The notes beneath the pieces were generated by a model. That model had not been told where the DNA came from, made no database searches, and worked only from the letters and a program-made list of their open reading frames with translations. The position numbers were made by a program, and so were the translations under genes. From NCBI RefSeq assembly GCF_021390155.1, contig NZ_CP089985.1, positions 5,287,501-5,351,500 of the forward strand: 64,000 nucleotides of DNA, given 5' to 3'. The number at the start of each line of letters is the position of its first letter. Within the stretch, counting starts at the first letter, position 1. Source of the stretch: Pseudomonas sp. HN11 (GTDB lineage Bacteria > Pseudomonadota > Gammaproteobacteria > Pseudomonadales > Pseudomonadaceae). Positions 54,519-64,000 of the stretch are shown one piece after another.

Positions 54519-55169
54519 TCAAAAACGCTCTTCACTCGTAGCGCCTTCAACACCGCGGAAACCGCGGCACAGCAAGTACTGCTCCCGAGACCTGTCCCGG
54601 GAGGAATCAGGCTTACGCGTCTGCACCTTGTCGAACAATTTCCGGATATTCTTGTGGTACTCGTCAAAACCCTCGCCCTGGAAGACTTTCACCAGAAAAT
54701 CACCACCAGGGCGCAGAACTCGACCCGCCAAATCCAGCGCCAGTTCACAAAGGAACATCGCGCGCGGCATATCAACGGCCGGCAATCCACTCATATTGGG
54801 GGCCATGTCGGAAATCACAAGGTCTACCTGCGAATTTCCCACAGCTTCAAGGATTTGTCCGAGCACCGCGTCCTCGGTGAAGTCCCCATGAACAAAGGTC
54901 ACATCCGGGATACTGTCCATTTCCAGAATGTCGGAAGCGATTAAGCGGCCCTGCCCACCAATCAGACGACTGGTCACCTGAGACCACCCACCAGGGGCTG
55001 CCCCCAGATCAATAACGCTCATTCCCGGACGGATTAATTTATCCTTTTCCTGAATCTCCAACAGCTTGTAGCTGGCCCGGGAACGGTAGCCGTCCTTTTG
55101 CGCCTTTTTGACGTAAGGATCGTTGAAATGTTCTTGAAGCCACTTAAGGCTGGTTTTGGAACGGGCCAC
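54519..55169 (-). CDS. rlmE: 23S rRNA (uridine-2'-O)-methyltransferase RlmE
   Basis: This 216-aa enzyme (FtsJ/RrmJ) methylates U2552 of 23S rRNA in the assembled 50S subunit. The SAM motif [12 protein letters not shown] and the MAPNMSG and [17 protein letters not shown] segments supply the K-D-K-E tetrad. The start is GTG after GAGG. It precedes ftsH (191-bp gap), the conserved and heat-shock-linked pair in E. coli; I did not find a convincing sigma-32 promoter here. yhbY diverges from it. Confidence 0.97.
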   Translation of the reverse strand: MARSKTSLKWLQEHFNDPYVKKAQKDGYRSRASYKLLEIQEKDKLIRPGMSVIDLGAAPGGWSQVTSRLIGGQGRLIASDILEMDSIPDVTFVHGDFTEDAVLGQILEAVGNSQVDLVISDMAPNMSGLPAVDMPRAMFLCELALDLAGRVLRPGGDFLVKVFQGEGFDEYHKNIRKLFDKVQTRKPDSSRDRSREQYLLCRGFRGVEGATSEERF

Positions 55170-55275
55170 GGGCCACCTCGAAAAATAAAACGGGTCGTGA
55201 TTAACTGGGCGGTCCCGGACTCGCTCGGGTAAACTGGCCGCCGCTTTTTACAAGATCAGACGCAGGGGTCAGATT

Positions 55276-55584
55276 ATGCCGCTCACTCAAGAGCAGAAGA
55301 AACAGTACAAATCCATTGGCCACCATCTGAAACCAGTTCTGATTGTGGCAGATAACGGTTTGACTGAAGGTGTGTTAGCCGAATTCGAACGCGCACTGAA
55401 CGATCATGAACTGATCAAGATCAAGGTCAACATCCTTGACCGCGAAGCGCGCCTGGCCGCCATTGCAGAACTGTGCAAGGTAGGCAAAGCAGACCTGGTC
55501 CAGGTCATCGGCAAGATGGCGCTGCTGTATCGCAAGAACTTCAGCGCCAACAAGCAACTGTCGAACGTACACCGCTTCAAGTAG
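55276..55584 (+). CDS. yhbY: YhbY family CRM-domain RNA-binding protein
   Basis: This 102-aa protein is a single CRM domain that binds pre-50S ribosomal particles. Typical features are LTQEQKKQYKSIGHHLKPV, the GLTEGVLAEFERALNDHELIK segment and the terminal IGKMALLYRKN. It is the only plus-strand gene in this part and is divergent from rlmE. No terminator directly follows it; the first plus-oriented one is at 56010-56038, beyond the convergent membrane gene. Confidence 0.95.
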   Translation: MPLTQEQKKQYKSIGHHLKPVLIVADNGLTEGVLAEFERALNDHELIKIKVNILDREARLAAIAELCKVGKADLVQVIGKMALLYRKNFSANKQLSNVHRFK

Positions 55585-55604
55585 CTTTTAAATTACAAAA
55601 AGGG

Positions 55605-56009
55605 TCACGGGCGTGCTTCGCGCGCCCCGCCACTCCATCCCGGTGCAGGCTGTAAAACCAGCACCAGGCCGGAGAACCCTAGCACAAGATAGCTGAATAG
55701 CTGCCAGCGCAACGCTTCCGGCAACCAGACATGCACCATGCAAAACATTGCGCACGCATACAGCGCCATCAACAGCAGTTGCCCGCGAATATCCCGCCAC
55801 AAACTCCCCAAGCCCTCGGCCTTGACCAGTACCAACGCCTGGAGCGTCACGCACGCTGCCGCAAAACCCACCAGCAGCGCACTGAGTAGTCCATCGATCT
55901 CGTCGATCAGTAGCGGTGCCAGGCCAATGAGGCCCAGCGCCGGAAGCACACCGATGTGCAACAACCACAGGCCGCCCACCCAAAGCATCTGAGAGAGTTG
56001 CCAAAGCAT
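55605..56009 (-). CDS. DUF4149-like four-helix membrane protein
   Basis: This 134-aa protein has four hydrophobic helices (about 5-28, 40-62, 72-92, 100-118) and little else; it resembles DUF4149 proteins found next to greA in Pseudomonas. Function unknown. The ATG at 56009 directly abuts a 9-bp-stem hairpin and lacks a ribosome site. A second ATG seven codons on (55988) repeats the same nine bases, ATGCTTTGG. Translation may depend on greA. A longer frame reading back into greA is not credible. Confidence 0.75.
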   Translation of the reverse strand: MLWQLSQMLWVGGLWLLHIGVLPALGLIGLAPLLIDEIDGLLSALLVGFAAACVTLQALVLVKAEGLGSLWRDIRGQLLLMALYACAMFCMVHVWLPEALRWQLFSYLVLGFSGLVLVLQPAPGWSGGAREARP

Positions 56010-56038
56010 GGCGCCCGCACGAAGCGGGCGCCGTTTTT
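56010..56038 (+). terminator. plus-oriented terminator hairpin at the greA 3' end
   Basis: GGCGCCCGC (56010-56018) pairs with GCGGGCGCC (56024-56032), followed on the plus strand by GTTTTT. There is no T-run on the minus strand. The only plus-strand gene upstream is yhbY. Confidence 0.7.
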
Positions 56039-56510
56039 CAGATGTGACGAACTTCGACAATCTCGTACTCGATCACGCCACTCGGCGTCTTCACAGCGAC
56101 CACATCGCCCTCTTCCTTGGCAATCAAGGCACGGGCAATCGGGGACCCCACAGAGATCTTGCCTTGCTTGATGTCGGCCTCGTCCTCTCCCACGATGTGG
56201 TAAGTCACGCTTTCATCGGTCTCGACATTGGCGATTTCGACGGTCGTACCGAAGATCACCTTCCCAGTATGAGGAATAGTGGTCACATCGATGACCACCG
56301 AGTTCTGCAGGCGGCCTTCGATATCACGGATTCGCGCCTCGACCATACCTTGCTGCTCGCGGGCAGCGTGGTATTCGGCGTTCTCCTTCAAGTCACCCAG
56401 CTCGCGGGCCGTACCGATGTCCTGGCTCAGCTTTGGACGTACGACCTTGGTCAGGTGGGCGTGCTCCTCTTCCAGGGCCTTGAAGCCCTGGACGGTCATT
56501 GGGTATTTGG

Positions 56511-56514
<4 letters not shown>
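56038..56514 (-). CDS. greA: transcription elongation factor GreA
   Basis: This 158-aa factor enters the polymerase secondary channel, the same site as DksA, and stimulates cleavage of backtracked RNA. The N-terminal coiled coil carries the acidic tip ([20 protein letters not shown]), and the C-terminal FKBP-like domain contains [15 protein letters not shown]. The start overlaps the carB stop by four bases (ATGA), so it is co-translated with carB. Confidence 0.98.
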
Positions 56515-59732
<3,218 letters not shown>

Positions 59733-59837
59733 GGGTTTGTCACTCAAATCCGCAGGTCAGTCGGCAAGCCGTCTTGAACATTCTTTGAAGAGCCTGCGGG
59801 GGCCGCCGAAGTCCGGGGCCGCCCGCTGGCCGCTCAG

Positions 59838-60974
59838 TCAGCGTCGCTTGGCCATCTCATTGATGAAACGGTCGAACAGCGGCGCTACGTCGTTCGGGCC
59901 CGGGCTGGCTTCAGGGTGGCCCTGGAAGCTGAACGCGCTCTTGTCGGTGCGTTCGATGCCTTGCAGGGAACCGTCGAACAGCGACTTGTGAATCGCGCGC
60001 ACGTTGCTCGGCAGGGTGGCTTCATCTACCGCAAAGCCGTGGTTTTGGCTGGTGATCATCACAACGCCAGTATCAAGGTCTTGTACCGGGTGGTTGGCAC
60101 CGTGGTGACCATGGCCCATTTTCAGGGTCTTGGCGCCGGAGGCCAGGGCCAGCAGTTGATGACCGAGACAGATGCCGAATACCGGAATCTCGGTTTCAAG
60201 TACTTCCTTGATCGCCTGGATGGCGTAGTCGCAAGGCTCAGGGTCACCCGGGCCGTTGGACAGGAACACACCGTCCGGTTGCAGCGCAAGCACGTCGCTG
60301 GCCGGGGTTTGCGCCGGCACCACGGTCACACGGCAACCGCGCTCGACCAGCATGCGCAGGATGTTGTATTTGACGCCGTAGTCGTAGGCCACGACGTGGT
60401 AGGGCAGGTCAGCGGCTTCGATAGTTGCATGGCTGTCGGTCTTCAAGTCCCAGACAGTGGAGCGCCATTCGTACTTCTCTTTGACGCTGACGACTTTCGC
60501 CAGGTCCATGCCCTTCAGGCCTGGGAAGCCTTGCGCTGCGGCAATCGCCGCCTCTTCGGAGATATTGTCACCGACCATGATGCAGCCGTTCTGCGAGCCT
60601 TTTTCACGCAGGATGCGCGTGAGGCGGCGCGTATCGATCCCGGCGATCGCCACAACATTGTTGGCTTTCAGGTAGTCGGACAGTGACATCGTGTTACGCC
60701 AGTTGCTCGCAACCAGTGGCAGATCACGAATCACCAGACCGGCCGACCAGACACGATCAGACTCGACATCTTCCGGTGTAGTACCGGTGTTGCCGATGTG
60801 CGGATAGGTCAGGGTAACGATCTGTTGGGCGTAGGAAGGATCGGTAAGGATTTCCTGATAGCCGGTCATGGCAGTGTTAAACACTACCTCTCCAACGGTC
60901 TGACCGTCGGCTCCAATGGCTTCGCCGCGAAAAATGCTGCCATCAGCAAGGGCGAGTATGGCTGGCTTAGTCAA
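59838..60974 (-). CDS. carA: carbamoyl-phosphate synthase small subunit (glutaminase)
   Basis: This 378-aa class I amidotransferase subunit supplies ammonia from glutamine to CarB. The nucleophile is Cys in [12 protein letters not shown], with the His and Glu in [10 protein letters not shown]. The start is the TTG at 60974 ([12 protein letters not shown]): GGGAGG lies six bases upstream and the length equals the family's. Longer in-frame extensions would reach back into the leader hairpin region and have no support. The preceding leader holds a strong terminator-like hairpin. Confidence 0.96.
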   Translation of the reverse strand: MTKPAILALADGSIFRGEAIGADGQTVGEVVFNTAMTGYQEILTDPSYAQQIVTLTYPHIGNTGTTPEDVESDRVWSAGLVIRDLPLVASNWRNTMSLSDYLKANNVVAIAGIDTRRLTRILREKGSQNGCIMVGDNISEEAAIAAAQGFPGLKGMDLAKVVSVKEKYEWRSTVWDLKTDSHATIEAADLPYHVVAYDYGVKYNILRMLVERGCRVTVVPAQTPASDVLALQPDGVFLSNGPGDPEPCDYAIQAIKEVLETEIPVFGICLGHQLLALASGAKTLKMGHGHHGANHPVQDLDTGVVMITSQNHGFAVDEATLPSNVRAIHKSLFDGSLQGIERTDKSAFSFQGHPEASPGPNDVAPLFDRFINEMAKRR

Positions 60975-61180
60975 GAAGACCTCCCGTAAATAAAGCCTGA
61001 AAGGGCGATCGCAGGTGTAAAAAAGCGGAGTGACGTATGGACACGTCACTCCGCTTATTCACTGAATTATTCTGCGCGCTTTTAGTGAACACACTAAAGC
61101 TGTAGCTTACAGAAAAAGGCTTTTTTGGTCCACCGCTATTGAGCCTTAAAGGCAGGGGAATGCGACAGGACGTCGCTTAG
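60975..61180 (-). promoter_or_regulatory. carAB structured leader
   Basis: Reading toward carA, the reverse strand shows a T-rich stretch (about 61113-61128), an inverted repeat CTGTAAGCTACAG (61100-61112), a hairpin TTTAGTG/CACTAAA (61081-61098), and then a strong terminator (61019-61056). A tiny frame GTG-GAC-CAA-AAA-AGC-CTT-TTT-CTG-TAA is present but lacks a ribosome site. This layout suggests attenuation. The promoter itself is not identified. Confidence 0.5.
61019..61056 (-). terminator. terminator/attenuator upstream of carA
   Basis: AAGCGGAGTGACGT (61023-61036) pairs perfectly with ACGTCACTCCGCTT (61043-61056), 14 bp, with six T following on the reverse strand. It ends 45 nt before the carA start. 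Since dapB has its own terminator further up, this one probably acts as an attenuator. Confidence 0.8.
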
Positions 61181-61186
61181 CGGGTC

Positions 61187-61223
61187 AAAACGGGGCCCAA
61201 GCATAAGCTTGAGGCCCTGTTTT
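61187..61223 (-). terminator. dapB terminator
   Basis: A long imperfect hairpin pairs AAAAC-GGGCC-AAGC with GCTT-GGCCC-GTTTT around ATAA, beginning 10 bp after the dapB stop. The A/T arms make it usable in both directions. Confidence 0.8.
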
Positions 61224-61232
61224 AGCTACTGA

Positions 61233-63174
<1,942 letters not shown>

Positions 63175-63240
63175 AAGTCTTTGCACTCTTAAGGACGTTC
63201 AGCCAGGCCCTCCTGAGCCTCGCCAAACTCGTTGAGCCCC

Positions 63241-63269
63241 AATACAGGCCCGGACCCAACTCACGTCAA
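63241..63269 (-). promoter_or_regulatory. candidate dnaJ promoter in the dnaK-dnaJ spacer
   Basis: On the reverse strand TTGACG (63269-63264) and TGTATT (63246-63241) are separated by 17 bp, giving a start about 60 nt before dnaJ. It is a sigma-70-like match, not sigma-32. Confidence 0.5.
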
Positions 63270-63421
63270 TTCAACGATCCTGGTCATTACTACTTTTTAG
63301 CCAGGGAGCCGGCCAAAAATGCGGTATTTACTGCTCGGAAAGCAGGAGCATTCCCGATCACACCGCCAGCATCCGTACGCTGTCGCATGCTGTAAAAATT
63401 CGCATACCCCAGACACGCCAA

Positions 63422-63441
63422 CGCGGGAGCAAGCTCCCGCG
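63422..63441. repeat. REP-like palindrome in the dnaK-dnaJ spacer
   Basis: CGCGGGAGC and GCTCCCGCG flank AA in a near-perfect palindrome, with no T-run on either side. GGGAGCAAGCTCCC cores like this are common in repeated extragenic palindromes of fluorescent pseudomonads. A smaller hairpin (ACCGCT/AGCGGT, 63461-63476) lies between it and dnaK and may protect the dnaK mRNA end. Confidence 0.5.
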
Positions 63442-63492
63442 CGGCGACATCCTACCAGTCACCGCTTGATAGCGGTCAACCGGGCGACCAAC

Positions 63493-64000
<508 letters not shown>

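Noticed and set aside
61123..61149. Eight-residue carA leader peptide starting at GTG
   Set aside because: The frame exists but has no ribosome site and no start mapping, so I mention it only within the leader and do not call a gene.

Overview
This 64 kb window comes from a chromosome of the genus Pseudomonas, most likely the P. fluorescens group. The evidence is the partial 16S rRNA sequence, the Pseudomonas-specific RNAs PrrF and CrcZ, the CbrA/CbrB system, and a gene order that I recall as closely matching the P. aeruginosa dnaK-to-rrn segment (about PA4690-PA4761). It is a conserved core region. I see no insertion sequence, integrase, phage or CRISPR array.

Layout from left to right. (1) 1-7.2 kb, all minus strand: the 5' half of a 16S rRNA gene leaving the window, its leader with a boxA and three tandem promoters, then msrQ, msrP, pssA and the branched-chain amino acid genes ilvC, ilvH and ilvI. 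(2) 7.2-19 kb: a YqcC-like protein, a TPR lipoprotein, the cell-wall synthase mrcB, a kinase-like fusion protein, two small proteins, the iron-responsive RNA PrrF, a heme importer (hmuTUV), a Rieske protein, sfsA and an aminotransferase. (3) 19-38.7 kb, plus strand: dksA, gluQ, a small membrane gene (cbrX-like), cbrA, cbrB, the Crc/Hfq-sequestering RNA CrcZ, pcnB, folK, panB, panC, pgi, acs, an MpaB/DUF2236 protein, an rRNA methyltransferase-like protein and a large DUF748 envelope protein. (4) 38.9-64 kb, mostly minus strand: a double-BON periplasmic protein and the translation/RNA cluster pnp-rpsO-truB-rbfA-infB-nusA-rimP, with the genes for initiator tRNA-Met and tRNA-Leu(GAG) upstream. These are followed by secG, tpiA, glmM, folP, ftsH, rlmE, the plus-strand yhbY, a DUF4149-like membrane protein, greA, carB, carA, dapB, dnaJ and the 3' end of dnaK.

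Several genes belong to shared circuits. DksA is the ppGpp cofactor acting on rrn promoters like the three seen at the left end. CbrAB would drive crcZ through the sigma-54 promoter found downstream of cbrB, controlling carbon catabolite repression; acs is a well-known type of target of that hierarchy. Fur boxes lie over both the prrF promoter and the hmuT promoter, so iron sparing and heme uptake would respond together.

I did not find a wholly new multi-gene system. The points most worth following up are in regulation: a single PrrF beside a receptor-less heme operon, a cluster of GTAACA boxes before panB resembling the CbrB site at crcZ, a possible leaderless mrcB mRNA, a structured carAB leader, and a possible yhbY antisense transcript. 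On the protein side, the double-BON duplication and the APH/P-loop kinase fusion stand out.
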